Part shown: positions 52,169 to 61,881 of the stretch, piece after piece | Numbering within the stretch: the stretch's first letter is position 1 | Layout: every line of letters starts with the position of its first letter | Assembly (NCBI GenBank): GCA_951812805.1 | Contig: CATOSZ010000008.1 | Span: forward strand, 1 to 64,000 | DNA length: 64,000 nucleotides | Source: an uncultured Alphaproteobacteria bacterium | Lineage (GTDB): Bacteria > Pseudomonadota > Alphaproteobacteria > GCA-2731375 | Direction of reading: 5' to 3' | The notes under the pieces: generated by a model | The model's input: only the letters and a program-made list of their open reading frames with translations | What the model was told of the DNA's origin: nothing | Database searches by the model: none | Made by a program: the position numbers and the translations under genes

Positions 52169-53376
52169 AGGGGAATCGCATTTGGAATTGCCTTGACGTG
52201 CGTGTTTGATCTTGAGGTATTGGCGCGAATCGATTCTACCCGGTCTTTTCACGGGTGGAGGTTGCGATGGAAGGCTTTCTGGAGTGCTTTGAGGGTCTCG
52301 AGGATCCGCGGACTGGCAATGCCGGGCGTCACGATCTGCTGGAGATCTTGACGATCGCCCTGTGCACGGTCCTCTCGGGCGGTCAGACGGCGGTCGACAT
52401 GGCGATCTTCGCGCGTGAAAAGGAGGCGTTCCTGCGGGAATTTCTCGTACTCGAACATGGCGTGCCGAGCCACGACACCTTCAGCCGGGTGTTCCGGTTG
52501 CTGGATCCGGAGGCGTTCGGCGCCTGCTTCCAGCGCTTCATGGCGCGCTTTTCCGAGACCTGCCAAGGGGTCATTGCGATCGACGGCAAGGTGGTGCGGC
52601 GATCCTACGACAAGGCGAGCGGCACGTCGGCGCTGCATATGGTCTCGGCCTGGGGCTGTGATCAGCGGCTGGTGTTGGGGCAAGTCGCCACCGACGCCAA
52701 GTCCAACGAGATCACCGCCGTGCCGAAGCTGTTGAAACTATTGAGCCTCGAGGGGACGATCGTGACCGTGGACGCCCTCAATTGCCAGCGCGCCATCGCC
52801 AGCCAGATTATCGAGCAGGGGGGTGACTACGCCCTGGCGTTGAAGGGCAATCAAGGCACGCTGCATGACGACGTGAGAACCTTCCTCGACGATCCGAAAG
52901 CCGAAGCGACCACCACCGACACCACGGTCGATGGCGATCATGGCCGCATCGAGACCCGTGCCGCTCTCGTCTCCAGCCACGTCGAGTGGCTGCAAGAGCG
53001 CCATCATTGGCCGGGCCTGAAGGCGGTCGCCAAAGTCACCCGGACCCGCGAGTGCGCGGAGAAGACGTCGAGCGAAACCGCCTACTACCTGCTCAGCCAG
53101 CCGCTCGACGCCGAGCGCTTCAATCCCGTTGCCCGGGCGCACTGGGGGGTCGAAAACCGCCTGCACTGGTGCCTCGATGTCCAAATGAACGAAGACCAAG
53201 ACAGAACCCGCAAGGACAATGGACCGCACAATCTCGCCGTCCTGCGCCACATGGCGCTCAATGTCATGCGAAAGGATCCACGAAAAGACTCGCTGCGCGC
53301 CAAGTTCAAAATCGCCGCTTGGAACAACGACTATCTCCTGTCACTCCTCGGCAAATTCTGAAATGCGATTGCCCTG
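52168..53376 (+). mobile_element. ISAs1-type insertion sequence
   Basis: A 1209-bp element with inverted ends (left CAGGGGAATCGCATTT, right read inward CAGGGCAATCGCATTT) and a perfect 10-bp target duplication ATACTGTCCC (52158-52167 and 53377-53386), as expected for ISAs1. It inserted into the REP-like repeat at the edge of copy B. Confidence 0.94.
52267..53361 (+). CDS. ISAs1-family transposase
   Basis: A 364-residue DDE transposase: FEGLEDPRTGNAGRHDLLEILTIALCTVLSGG start, IAIDGKVVRRSYDKASGTSALHMVSAW (first Asp), IVTVDALNCQRAIASQIIEQGGDYALALKGNQ (second Asp), and HWGVENRLHWCLDVQMNEDQDRTRKDNGPHNLA (Glu). Start at ATG 52267, with an upstream in-frame ATG at 52255 possible. Full length. Confidence 0.94.
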   Translation: MEGFLECFEGLEDPRTGNAGRHDLLEILTIALCTVLSGGQTAVDMAIFAREKEAFLREFLVLEHGVPSHDTFSRVFRLLDPEAFGACFQRFMARFSETCQGVIAIDGKVVRRSYDKASGTSALHMVSAWGCDQRLVLGQVATDAKSNEITAVPKLLKLLSLEGTIVTVDALNCQRAIASQIIEQGGDYALALKGNQGTLHDDVRTFLDDPKAEATTTDTTVDGDHGRIETRAALVSSHVEWLQERHHWPGLKAVAKVTRTRECAEKTSSETAYYLLSQPLDAERFNPVARAHWGVENRLHWCLDVQMNEDQDRTRKDNGPHNLAVLRHMALNVMRKDPRKDSLRAKFKIAAWNNDYLLSLLGKF

Positions 53377-53413
53377 ATACTGTCCCGATAACTGTACTGT
53401 CCCCATAACTGTA

Positions 53414-53588
53414 CAGGAGATCGATGTAGGCGCGGTAGTCGTCGTCGTTGAAAAACGTCGGTTGCCGGCGGTTCCCGCGCTGGGTGACGTGATGCGCCTC
53501 ACCGGGGACCACGAGACGTGCGATGCGTGCCATGCGGCGAGGGTAGGGGGAGGAGCCGCGATGGTCAAGGGTTAGATATACTGTCCCC
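53414..53588. repeat. 175-bp repeat, copy C
   Basis: The third copy of the RAYT 5' region, somewhat diverged (GGGGACC in place of GGGAACC, AGGGGGAGGAGCC in place of AGGGCGCGGAGGC). Its end is followed by CTGTCCCCTTTACCTCG-type repeats up to the truncated MetE-like gene. Confidence 0.85.
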
Positions 53589-53632
53589 TTTACCTCGCCT
53601 GTCCCCTTTACCTCGCTGTCCCCTTAACCTCG

Positions 53633-54163
53633 GGCGTCGTCAACGCCGAAGTCCGGGAGATGAAAGCGGCCGGCGCCGACGTTGTACAGCTGGACGAGCC
53701 GCACATGCAGGCGCATCCCCGGCAGGCTACCGAATTCGCGCTCGCCGGCATCGACCGGGCCCTCGACGGCATCGAGGGGTCGACGCTTGTGCATATGTGC
53801 TTCGGCTATGCCTACGTGGTGAGCGAGAAGCCGTCGGGCTATTCCTTTCTGCCGGAACTCGAGCAGTGCGCTGCCGGGGGCCTGTCGGTCGAGGCGGCGG
53901 AGCCCGGCCTGGATCCGGCCATTCTCGAGAAACTGCCGACCAAGCAGGTGCTCTTCGGCGTCATCGACCTGGGCTCCGAGCAGGTGGAGACGGCGGAGAT
54001 CGTGGCCGAGCGCCTCCGTGGCGCGCTCCGCCATATTGCGCCTGAGCGCCTTGTTGCCGCGCCCGACTGCGGCATGAAGTACCTGCCGCGCGACGTCGCC
54101 TTCGGCAAGCTGCGGGCGCTCGTCGACGGCGCCGCTATCGTCCGTCGCGAACTGGTTGCCTGA
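53633..54163 (+). pseudogene. Methionine synthase II (MetE-like) C-terminal fragment
   Basis: An open frame of about 177 codons entering from the repeat region with no proper start. It keeps the C-terminal half of the cobalamin-independent methionine synthase barrel: VVQLDEPHMQAHP, LVHMCFGYAYVV with the zinc His and Cys, TKQVLFGVIDLGSEQVETAEIVAERL, and VAAPDCGMKYLPRD with the last zinc Cys. The N-terminal half of the gene (families of about 350 residues) is lost, evidently by the repeat and transposon events to its left. Confidence 0.85.
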
Positions 54164-54541
54164 ACGGCAGAGCGAGGGATCGACAGGAGGATATGGGGAC
54201 GGAGGATATGAGGATATGGGGACAGTATATCTAGGGATATGGGGACAGAGGATATGGGGACAGTATATCTATTTTGGACGCAAGTCCACTGGCGTCTAAC
54301 CTGGCGCGTGTCAACGGTGAAGTAAACTTCCCGGTTTCCGGCAGAGTAATTCGTCCGCCCCTTCAAGCGTCAGATATTCCCGTTGACGTAGCCTTGGGCA
54401 TCCAACGCGTTATTTCATCATGCGAGGGACTCGATGACTCGATGCCGGCGCAATTTTTCGACACCGCCTCGCGAGGACGTGACGCCCGGATAGGCGGCGT
54501 GACGGCTACGATGGATCTCTCGACCGGTTTGGGGGGACGTC
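54164..54541. repeat. Intergenic with GATATGGGGACAGTATAT-type repeats
   Basis: 378 bp without a convincing gene. Between 54190 and 54268 there are four or five variants of GATATGGGGAC, two of which extend to GGGGACAGTATAT (54218-54230, 54256-54268), the same motif as around the RAYT gene. The rest (54290-54541) may contain the promoter of the 54542 gene; I see no clear boxes. Confidence 0.7.
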
Positions 54542-55279
54542 ATGCGCGCGCTTGTTCTATGTCTCGGGCTGCTGATCTGTCCCGCCCTGGCACTCGCCGA
54601 CGCCGCGCAGGACGCCTTCGTCCAACGGATCGAGGCGGCCCTGGCGCAGCCCGAAGGTGCGGCGCGCGAGCGGGCGGTGGCGGCGTTGTTCCATCATGCG
54701 CCCGACGACGATGCCTGGACGGCGGAATTCGCGCCGCGGGTGATCCGCCATATCGTCAAGCTGCACGGCCGGCGGATTTCCTTCGAGGCGCTGTCGGCGG
54801 AGACCGAGACGGTGCATCTCGTCGACGGTTGGGAATATCGGCCCAACCTCGAGGTGCTGGGGCAGGTCGTTTTCACCAACCTGGAAAAGCCCGGCAACGA
54901 TACGCGGGCGCTTTATGGTCGTGATCCGGCCTCGGGCCAACTGCGCTTTCCCCTGACCACGCGGCGGCTGGTGGCGCCGGACGCGCCGCCCGACAAGCAG
55001 TTGCAGATCCTGACGATCGGCATGCATCACCCGCCGCTCACCTTTACAGGATGGTGCGATATCCGGCTGTCGGACAATTCCATCAAACGGCTCGTGCTGC
55101 ACGACCAGGGGGTCGGCAACCAGACGCTGATCCGGCGGGGGCAGGAAATCCGCGGCTGCGAGGTGCGCAATACGATGGGGACAGGCGCGCTCAGCCTGCG
55201 GCTTTACGTCGACACCGAGGAAATCTTCATGGAACGGGCCGAGGCGCCGGCGCTGGTGATCCGCTACCCGGCGCGTTGA
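54542..55279 (+). CDS. Exported protein, unknown
   Basis: A 245-residue protein with a signal peptide (MRALVLCLGLLICPALALADA, cleaved after A-L-A). A helical region (20-60) is followed by a beta-rich domain with repeated strands (ISFEALSAETETVHLVDGWEYRPNLEVLGQVVF, LRLYVDTEEIFM) and two Cys (GWCDIRL, RGCEVRN) that may form a disulfide. No family recognised. GGGGGGAC lies just before the ATG. It precedes the peptide ABC importer by 100 bases but need not be part of it. Confidence 0.75.
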   Translation: MRALVLCLGLLICPALALADAAQDAFVQRIEAALAQPEGAARERAVAALFHHAPDDDAWTAEFAPRVIRHIVKLHGRRISFEALSAETETVHLVDGWEYRPNLEVLGQVVFTNLEKPGNDTRALYGRDPASGQLRFPLTTRRLVAPDAPPDKQLQILTIGMHHPPLTFTGWCDIRLSDNSIKRLVLHDQGVGNQTLIRRGQEIRGCEVRNTMGTGALSLRLYVDTEEIFMERAEAPALVIRYPAR

Positions 55280-55380
55280 GCCGGTGTGACAGCACGGGCA
55301 AAGCCGTCTAATATCCGCCGCCTGACGCTTCGGGGCGTTACATCCCGAGGCGCTTTTGCTTTTGGGAGGATAGAGACATC

Positions 55381-56982
55381 ATGTCACGACTTTGGACCAC
55401 GACCCGGCGCGCCGCGCTGGCCGCGATCGCCGCCGCGCCGCTGGCGCTCGGCTTCGGGGTCGGCCAGGCCTCGGCCGAGTCGGTATTGCGCATCGTGCCG
55501 CACGCCGACCTCAAGAACCTGGACCCGATCTGGACCACCGCCTACATCACCCGTAACCACGGCTACATGGTCTACGACACACTGTTTGCGCAGGACGAGA
55601 ATCTCAACGTCCACCCGCAGATGGTCGGGGAGCATTCGGTCAGCGCCGACGGGATGGTCTACACCTTCACCTTGCGCGACGGCCTGAAATGGCACGACGG
55701 CGATCCGGTGAAGGCCGAGGATTGCGTCGCCTCGATCAAGCGTTGGGGCAAGCGCGACGGCATGGGCCAGAAGCTGCTGGACTTCGTCAAGGAGATGAAG
55801 GCGGTCGACGACAAGACCTTCACCATCACCCTGAACGAGCCCTATGGCCTCGTCCTCGACTCGCTCGGCAAGATCAGCTCCAACACCCCCTTCATGATGA
55901 AGAAGGAACACGCCGAGACCGACGCTTTCAAACAGGTCGCCGAGGTCGTCGGCTCCGGGCCCTTCAAGTTCGTCAAGGACGAGTGGGTCCCGGGCTCCAA
56001 GGTCGTCTACGCCAAGAACACCGACTACAAGCCGCGCAGCGAGGCCCCCTCGGGCGCCGCGGGTGGCAAGGTCGTCAACTTCGACCGGGTCGAGTGGATC
56101 TACATTCCCGATCCGGCGACGGCGATGAACGCGCTCATCAACGGCGAGGTCGACCTCTGGGAGACGCCGGCCGTCGACATGGTGCCGCTGCTCGAGAAGG
56201 ACGCCAACGTCAACCTGGCGGTGATCGATCCGCTCGGCACGCAGGGCTGGCTCCGGCCGAACCACCTGCACCCGCCCTTCGACAATCCGAAGGCGCGCCA
56301 GGCGCTGCTCTATGCGGTGAACCAGGCGACCTACCTGCAGGCGATCGTCGGCGATCCGAAGCTCTACAAGGAATGCGCCGCCTACTTCATCTGCGGCACG
56401 CCGAACGAGTCGGATGTCGGCACGGCGGCCCTGAAGGCGCACGACCAGGCGAAGGCCAAGCAGCTTCTGGCCGAGGCCGGCTACAAGGGTGAGAAGATCA
56501 TCCTGATGCAGTCGACCGATATTCCGGTGCTGAACAATGCAGCCCTGGTGACGGCGCAGGTGTTGCGCGAGATCGGCATGGACGTCGAAGTGCAGGCGAT
56601 GGACTGGTCGACCCTGACCTCGCGTCGCGCCGAGAAGAAGAGCCCGGCCGACGGTGGCTGGAACATCTTCCACACCTATGCGACGGGCGCCGATGCGACC
56701 AGCCCGATCGCCAACATCGGCATCTCCGGCGGCGGTGAGGAAAAGGCCTGGTTCGGCTGGCCGACCGACGCGGAGACCGAGAAGCTGCGCGACGATTTCG
56801 CCCGCGAGGCCAATGCGGCCAAGAAGAAGGCGATCATCGACAAGCTGCAGGCGCGCCTGTTCGACCACCTGGTCCCGTATGTGAACTATGGCCAGTGGTT
56901 CCAGCCGGTGGCGTGGCGCAAGGGCGTCGACGGCGTCCTGGTATCGCCGGTGCCGTTCTTCTGGAACATCACCAAGAAGTAG
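55381..56982 (+). CDS. ABC solute-binding protein, dipeptide/oligopeptide type (SBP_bac_5)
   Basis: A 533-residue periplasmic protein with an export signal (TTRRAALAAIAAAPLALGFG, Tat-like RR, cleaved near A-S-A-E). LRIVPHADLKNLDPIWTTAYITRNHGYMVYDTLFAQDENL and VYTFTLRDGLKWHDGDPVKAEDCVASIKRW are typical of family 5 binding proteins. It is first in a five-gene importer operon next to an N-carbamoyl-D-amino-acid hydrolase, so small peptides or carbamoyl compounds are possible substrates. Confidence 0.93.
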   Translation: MSRLWTTTRRAALAAIAAAPLALGFGVGQASAESVLRIVPHADLKNLDPIWTTAYITRNHGYMVYDTLFAQDENLNVHPQMVGEHSVSADGMVYTFTLRDGLKWHDGDPVKAEDCVASIKRWGKRDGMGQKLLDFVKEMKAVDDKTFTITLNEPYGLVLDSLGKISSNTPFMMKKEHAETDAFKQVAEVVGSGPFKFVKDEWVPGSKVVYAKNTDYKPRSEAPSGAAGGKVVNFDRVEWIYIPDPATAMNALINGEVDLWETPAVDMVPLLEKDANVNLAVIDPLGTQGWLRPNHLHPPFDNPKARQALLYAVNQATYLQAIVGDPKLYKECAAYFICGTPNESDVGTAALKAHDQAKAKQLLAEAGYKGEKIILMQSTDIPVLNNAALVTAQVLREIGMDVEVQAMDWSTLTSRRAEKKSPADGGWNIFHTYATGADATSPIANIGISGGGEEKAWFGWPTDAETEKLRDDFAREANAAKKKAIIDKLQARLFDHLVPYVNYGQWFQPVAWRKGVDGVLVSPVPFFWNITKK

Positions 56983-56999
56983 TGGCGTTTTCGCCAGAG

Positions 57000-57031
57000 G
57001 CCGCCGGGCGGGGCTGTTCCCGCCCGGCGGC
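57000..57031 (+). terminator. GC-rich hairpin between binding protein and permease genes
   Basis: A perfect 13-bp stem (GCCGCCGGGCGGG with its complement) around a 6-base loop, followed by TTCCCTTTCC. It probably causes partial termination or protects the upstream message so the binding protein is made in excess. Confidence 0.75.
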
Positions 57032-57053
57032 TTCCCTTTCCGGGACCAATTGA

Positions 57054-57995
57054 ATGTACGCCTATATCGCCCGTCGACTGCTGGCGACCCTGCCCGTGAT
57101 GGCCGTCGTCGGTATCGCTGTTTTCCTGTTGCTCCATTTGACGCCCGGCGACCCCGCGGTGGTGATCGCCGGCGACTATGCCCGGCCCGAGGACATCGCC
57201 AAGATCCGTGAGCGTTTAGGCCTGAACCGGCCGCTCTATATCCAATTCTTCAGTTGGGTCGGCAATTTGATCCAGGGCGACCTCGGCACCTCGATCTTCT
57301 CCAACCTGCCGGTCTCCAAGCTGATCGGCCAGCGGTTGGAGCCGACCCTGGCGCTGGCCATCGCCACCATCGTCTTCGCCATTCTGGTGGCGGTGCCGAT
57401 GGGCGTCATCGCCGCCTGGAAGGCCGGCTCCCTCGCCGACCGGCTGATCATGGTCTTCGCCGTGCTGGGCTTTTCCGTGCCGGTCTTCGTCATCGGCTAC
57501 GCGATGATGTGGCTGTTTTCCATCACCCTCGGCTGGTTCCCGGTGCAGGGCTACAAGCCGATCGGCGACGGCTTCTGGCCGTTCCTGCAATCGATCACCC
57601 TGCCGACGGTGGCGCTCGGCATCATCTATGTCGCGCTCATCGCGCGGATCACCCGGGCCAGCATGCTGGAAGTGCTGACCGAGGATTACATGCGCACCGC
57701 CAAGGCCAAGGGGCTCGACAACAACACCCTGCTGATCCGTCATGCGCTGCGCAACGCCAGCGTGCCGATCGTCACCATCATCGGCATCGGCGTCGCCCTG
57801 CTGATCGGCGGCGTCGTGGTGACGGAGAGCGTGTTCAACATTCCGGGCCTCGGCCGGCTGACGATCGATGCGGTTTTGCGGCGTGACTATCCGATCATCC
57901 AGGGGGTCATCCTGATCTTCTCCGGCGCCTATGTCTTCGTGAACCTGGCGATCGATCTCTCCTACACCATTCTCGATCCGAGGATCCGCTACTGA
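57054..57995 (+). CDS. ABC permease, DppB-like
   Basis: A 313-residue permease with six spans. [62 protein letters not shown] and the EAA loop [35 protein letters not shown] are diagnostic for DppB. Its stop overlaps the next ATG. Confidence 0.94.
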   Translation: MYAYIARRLLATLPVMAVVGIAVFLLLHLTPGDPAVVIAGDYARPEDIAKIRERLGLNRPLYIQFFSWVGNLIQGDLGTSIFSNLPVSKLIGQRLEPTLALAIATIVFAILVAVPMGVIAAWKAGSLADRLIMVFAVLGFSVPVFVIGYAMMWLFSITLGWFPVQGYKPIGDGFWPFLQSITLPTVALGIIYVALIARITRASMLEVLTEDYMRTAKAKGLDNNTLLIRHALRNASVPIVTIIGIGVALLIGGVVVTESVFNIPGLGRLTIDAVLRRDYPIIQGVILIFSGAYVFVNLAIDLSYTILDPRIRY

Positions 57996-58894
57996 TGGTC
58001 GATGCCCCCGTGGATAGCGTCCTTGCGGCGGAGCTGGAGGAGGAGCGGCCGCGTCCAGGTCTGCTCGCCCGCGCCCGCGACTATGCCCGCCGGCACCCGA
58101 CGGTGGTCATCGGCGGCGGCCTGCTGTTGATCATGGCCATCGTCGCCATCATCGCGCCGTTGATCGCGCCCGATCCGCTGCGGCTCAATCCGATCAATCG
58201 CCTGAAGCCGCCCGGCGAGAAGTTCTGGTTCGGCGCCGACTTCCTCGGCCGCGACGTCTATGCCCGCACTGTCTACGGCGGCCAGATCAGCCTGATCGTC
58301 GGCCTGGCGGTGGCGGCGGTCAGCACGGTGATCGGCCTCGCCATCGGCCTGACGGCGGGCTATGTGCGCTGGGTCGACGCCATCGTCATGCGGATCATGG
58401 ACGGCCTGATGGCGATCCCCGGTGTGCTGCTGGCGATCGCGCTCATCTCGCTCGCCGGCGCCAGCGTCACCAACGTCATCATCGCCATCACCATCCCCGA
58501 GGTGCCGCGCGTCGTCCGCCTGGTCCGCGCCGTGGTGCTGACGGTGCGCGAGCAGCCCTATGTCGAGGCCGCGGTCTCCGTCGGGACCCGGCTGCCGAAG
58601 ATCCTGGTCAAACACATCCTCCCCAACACTTTGGCGCCGCTGATCGTGCAGGCGACCTACGTCTGCGCCTCCGCCGTGGTGATCGAGGCGATCCTCTCCT
58701 TCCTCGGCGCCGGCACCCCGCCGGAGATTCCGAGCTGGGGCAACATCATGGCCGAGGGACGGACCTATTTTCAGATCGCCCCCTGGATGATCTTCTTCCC
58801 CGGCATCTTCCTCGCCATCACGGTGCTGGCGGTGAACATCCTGGGCGACGGGCTGCGCGACTCGCTCGACCCCCGCATCGCCAGGCGGATGTAG
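57995..58894 (+). CDS. ABC permease, DppC-like
   Basis: A 299-residue permease with an N-terminal cytoplasmic tail. [31 protein letters not shown] is the DppC signature, and [33 protein letters not shown] the EAA loop. The end [11 protein letters not shown] is typical. Confidence 0.94.
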   Translation: MVDAPVDSVLAAELEEERPRPGLLARARDYARRHPTVVIGGGLLLIMAIVAIIAPLIAPDPLRLNPINRLKPPGEKFWFGADFLGRDVYARTVYGGQISLIVGLAVAAVSTVIGLAIGLTAGYVRWVDAIVMRIMDGLMAIPGVLLAIALISLAGASVTNVIIAITIPEVPRVVRLVRAVVLTVREQPYVEAAVSVGTRLPKILVKHILPNTLAPLIVQATYVCASAVVIEAILSFLGAGTPPEIPSWGNIMAEGRTYFQIAPWMIFFPGIFLAITVLAVNILGDGLRDSLDPRIARRM

Positions 58895-58898
58895 CCCC

Positions 58899-59912
58899 AT
58901 GGCGGTGAACGGCAACACGATCCTGGAGATCGACGATCTCCGCACCCACTTCCACACCCGCGACGGCGTCGTCCGCGCGGTCGACGGCGTCTCGATTTCC
59001 GTGGAGCGGGGCGAAACCCTCTCGATCGTCGGTGAATCGGGTTGCGGCAAGAGCGTGACGGCGATGTCCGTCCTGCGCCTGCTGCCGATCCCACCGGCCA
59101 AAATCGAGAGCGGGCGGATCCTGTTCGAGGGCGAAGACCTGCTGCAGGCGACGGAAGAGCGGATGCGCGAGATCCGCGGCAACCAGATCTCGATGATCTT
59201 CCAGGAGCCGATGACCTCGCTCAATCCGGTGATGCCGGTCGGGCGGCAGATCGCGGAATCGCTCGAGCTGCACCAGAGCCTCTCGCGCCGGGAGGCGGCG
59301 GACCGGGCGGTTGCGATGCTCGACCTCGTGCAGATCCCGGAGCCGCGCCAGCGCTCGGAGGAATATCCCCACCAGCTGTCGGGCGGCATGCGCCAGCGTG
59401 TGATGATCGCCATGGCGCTCGCCTGCAATCCGGCGATCCTGATCGCGGACGAGCCGACCACGGCGCTCGACGTCACCATCCAGGCGCAGATCCTGGACCT
59501 GATGCTGCAGCTCAAGGACGAGATCGGCGCGGCCATCGTCTTCATCACCCACGACCTCGGCGTGGTGGCGGAGACGGCGCAGCGCGTCGTCGTCATGTAT
59601 GCCGGCCGCAAGGTGGAGGAGGCGGCGGTCGGCGACCTGTTCGCCCGCCCGCTGCATCCCTATACCTTCGGCCTCATGGGCTCGATCCCGAAGCTCGCGA
59701 CGCGGGGCACCGCGGCGAAGCGCGGCCGCCTCGCCGAGATCCCGGGCGTGGTGCCCGCGCTCAAGCGGGAGATCGCCGGCTGCGCCTTCGCGCCCCGTTG
59801 TCCCTTCGCGGCGGAGCGCTGCCGCGTCGAGACCCCGGTGCTGGAGGCGCGCGAAGCCGGGCGCCTGGTCGCCTGCTGGGAATGGGAACGGGTGGCGGAG
59901 CGGGCGGCATGA
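58899..59912 (+). CDS. ABC ATPase, DppD-like
   Basis: A 337-residue ATPase. Walker A GESGCGKS (about 47-54), Q-loop [12 protein letters not shown], signature [15 protein letters not shown], Walker [15 protein letters not shown]-loop ITHDLG, and the C-terminal oligopeptide/dipeptide extension with four Cys ([15 protein letters not shown]) that can bind an iron-sulfur cluster in related proteins. Confidence 0.95.
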   Translation: MAVNGNTILEIDDLRTHFHTRDGVVRAVDGVSISVERGETLSIVGESGCGKSVTAMSVLRLLPIPPAKIESGRILFEGEDLLQATEERMREIRGNQISMIFQEPMTSLNPVMPVGRQIAESLELHQSLSRREAADRAVAMLDLVQIPEPRQRSEEYPHQLSGGMRQRVMIAMALACNPAILIADEPTTALDVTIQAQILDLMLQLKDEIGAAIVFITHDLGVVAETAQRVVVMYAGRKVEEAAVGDLFARPLHPYTFGLMGSIPKLATRGTAAKRGRLAEIPGVVPALKREIAGCAFAPRCPFAAERCRVETPVLEAREAGRLVACWEWERVAERAA

Positions 59913-60898
59913 GCGGTGAAGACGACGTCGTCCTTCGGGTCCGCGACCTGAAGAAGCATTTCCCGGTGCAGTCCGGGCTGCTGCGCCGCCAGGTCGGTGC
60001 CGTGCTGGCGGTCGATGGGGTGAGCTTCGATATCCGTCGCGGCGAGACGCTTGGCCTGGTCGGTGAGAGCGGATCCGGCAAGTCGACGGTCGGCAAGACC
60101 GTGCTGCGCCTGATCGATCCGACCGCCGGCGAGATCGCGGTCAACGGCGAGGATGTGACGCGGGCGGGGGCGGCGCGCATGCGCGGTGTGCGCCGGCAGA
60201 TGCAGATGGTCTTTCAGGATCCCTACGCCTCGCTGAACCCGCGGCTGTCGGCCAAGCGCATCGTCGCCGAGCCGTTGGAGAACTATTCCGAGGTGCCGCG
60301 GGCCGAGATCGACGCCCGCGTCGTGGCCCTGTTCCAGCGCGTCGGCCTGCGGCCCGATCAGATGGTCAAGTATCCGCACGAGTTCTCCGGCGGCCAGCGC
60401 CAGCGCCTCGGCGTCGCCCGCGCCCTGGCGTTGGAGCCCGGGCTGATCGTCGCCGACGAGCCGGTCTCTGCCCTCGACGTCTCGGTCCAGGCGCAGGTGC
60501 TGAACCTGTTGATGGACCTGCAGGACGAGATGGACCTCGCCTACCTCTTCATCTCCCACGACCTCGCGGTGGTCGAGCACATCAGCCACCGGGTCGCCGT
60601 GATGTACCTCGGCAAGATCGTCGAGTTGACGGATCGCGAAAGCCTGTTCGCCAATCCACGCCATCCCTATACCCGCGCGCTGTTGTCGGCCGCGCCGCTG
60701 CCGGAGCCCGGCGCCAAGCGCGAGCGCATCATCCTGAAGGGTGACATCCCGAGCCCGATCAATCCGCCGAGCGGCTGCCGCTTCCACACCCGCTGCCCGT
60801 TGGCCGAGGAGCGTTGCCGGATCGAGGAGCCGGCGACCCGCATGGTCGCCGAGGGTCACCAGGTGGCCTGCCACCTGGAAACCGGGCCGGAGGTCTGA
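59909..60898 (+). CDS. ABC ATPase, DppF-like
   Basis: A 329-residue ATPase starting at the ATGA overlap with the previous gene. Walker [11 protein letters not shown]-loop [12 protein letters not shown], signature [15 protein letters not shown], Walker [14 protein letters not shown], and the C-terminal [15 protein letters not shown] extension. Forms a heterodimer with the DppD-like ATPase. Confidence 0.95.
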   Translation: MSGEDDVVLRVRDLKKHFPVQSGLLRRQVGAVLAVDGVSFDIRRGETLGLVGESGSGKSTVGKTVLRLIDPTAGEIAVNGEDVTRAGAARMRGVRRQMQMVFQDPYASLNPRLSAKRIVAEPLENYSEVPRAEIDARVVALFQRVGLRPDQMVKYPHEFSGGQRQRLGVARALALEPGLIVADEPVSALDVSVQAQVLNLLMDLQDEMDLAYLFISHDLAVVEHISHRVAVMYLGKIVELTDRESLFANPRHPYTRALLSAAPLPEPGAKRERIILKGDIPSPINPPSGCRFHTRCPLAEERCRIEEPATRMVAEGHQVACHLETGPEV

Positions 60899-60923
60899 GG
60901 AAACAAAACGGGGGAGCGCGCCC

Positions 60924-61847
60924 ATGACGAGACGCCTGACCATCGCCGCCTGCCAGATGGGACCGATCGCCCGGGACGAATCCCGCCAATCCTGTGTCGC
61001 CCGGATGTGCGCGATGATGCGCGAGGCGAAGGGCAAGGGCGCCGACCTCTGCGTCTTTCCCGAGCTGGCGCTGACCAGCTTCTTCCCGCGCTGGCATATC
61101 GAGGACGAGGCCGAACTCGACGCCTTCTACGAGGCCGAGATGCCGAACGCCGCGGTCATGCCGTTGTTCGCGTTGGCGGCAGAGCTCGGCGTCGGCTTCA
61201 ATCTCGGCTACGCGGAGCTGGTCCGCGAGGCGGACGGGACGAAACGGCGTTTCAACACCGCGATCCTGGTCGACAAGACGGGCAAGATCGCCGGCAAGTA
61301 CCGCAAGGTGCATCTGCCGGGCCATGCGGAGCACGAGCCGTGGCGGCCGTTCCAGCATCTGGAGAAGGCCTATTTCGAGCCGGGCGACCTTGGCTTTCCG
61401 GTGTTCGAGACGCTTGGCGGGACGCTCGGCATGTGCATCTGCAACGACCGCCGCTGGCCGGAAACCTACCGGGTCATGGGCCTTCAGGGGGTGGAGCTGG
61501 TCGTGCTCGGCTACAACACTCCGAGCCACAATCCCCCGGTGCCGGAGCATGACCATCTGATGTGGTTCCACAATCACTTGTCGATGCAGGCCGGCGCCTA
61601 TCAGAACGGCAATTGGGTGGTCGGCGTCGCCAAGGCCGGCGTCGAGGAAGGCTGCGAGCTGATCGGTCAGAGCGCGATCATCGCGCCCACCGGCGAGATC
61701 GTCGCCATGGCCCAGGGGGTCGGCGACGAAGTCGTCACCGCCGATTGCGACCTGGATCGTTGCGAGGAGATCCGCCGCCAGATCTTCGACTTCGCCCTGC
61801 ACCGCCAGCCGCAACACTATGGGCTGATCTCGGCACCGAAGGCCTAG
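60924..61847 (+). CDS. N-carbamoyl-D-amino-acid hydrolase (nitrilase superfamily)
   Basis: A 307-residue enzyme, the usual family length. The triad is Glu47 (VFPELALT), Lys128 (YRKVHL) and Cys173 (CICNDRRWPE), positions that match characterised D-carbamoylases almost exactly. It removes the carbamoyl group from N-carbamoyl-D-amino acids, the product of D-hydantoinase. The ATG at 60924 follows GGGGGAG. It directly follows the peptide importer, which may bring in its substrate. Confidence 0.92.
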   Translation: MTRRLTIAACQMGPIARDESRQSCVARMCAMMREAKGKGADLCVFPELALTSFFPRWHIEDEAELDAFYEAEMPNAAVMPLFALAAELGVGFNLGYAELVREADGTKRRFNTAILVDKTGKIAGKYRKVHLPGHAEHEPWRPFQHLEKAYFEPGDLGFPVFETLGGTLGMCICNDRRWPETYRVMGLQGVELVVLGYNTPSHNPPVPEHDHLMWFHNHLSMQAGAYQNGNWVVGVAKAGVEEGCELIGQSAIIAPTGEIVAMAQGVGDEVVTADCDLDRCEEIRRQIFDFALHRQPQHYGLISAPKA

Positions 61848-61881
61848 TCGAGACGGGCGCGGCGGCGGCGGAAGGCTTCAG

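Noticed and set aside
51135-54268. CRISPR array made of GGGGACAGTATA repeats
   Set aside because: Spacing is irregular, both orientations occur, and the repeats are tied to the RAYT gene copies.
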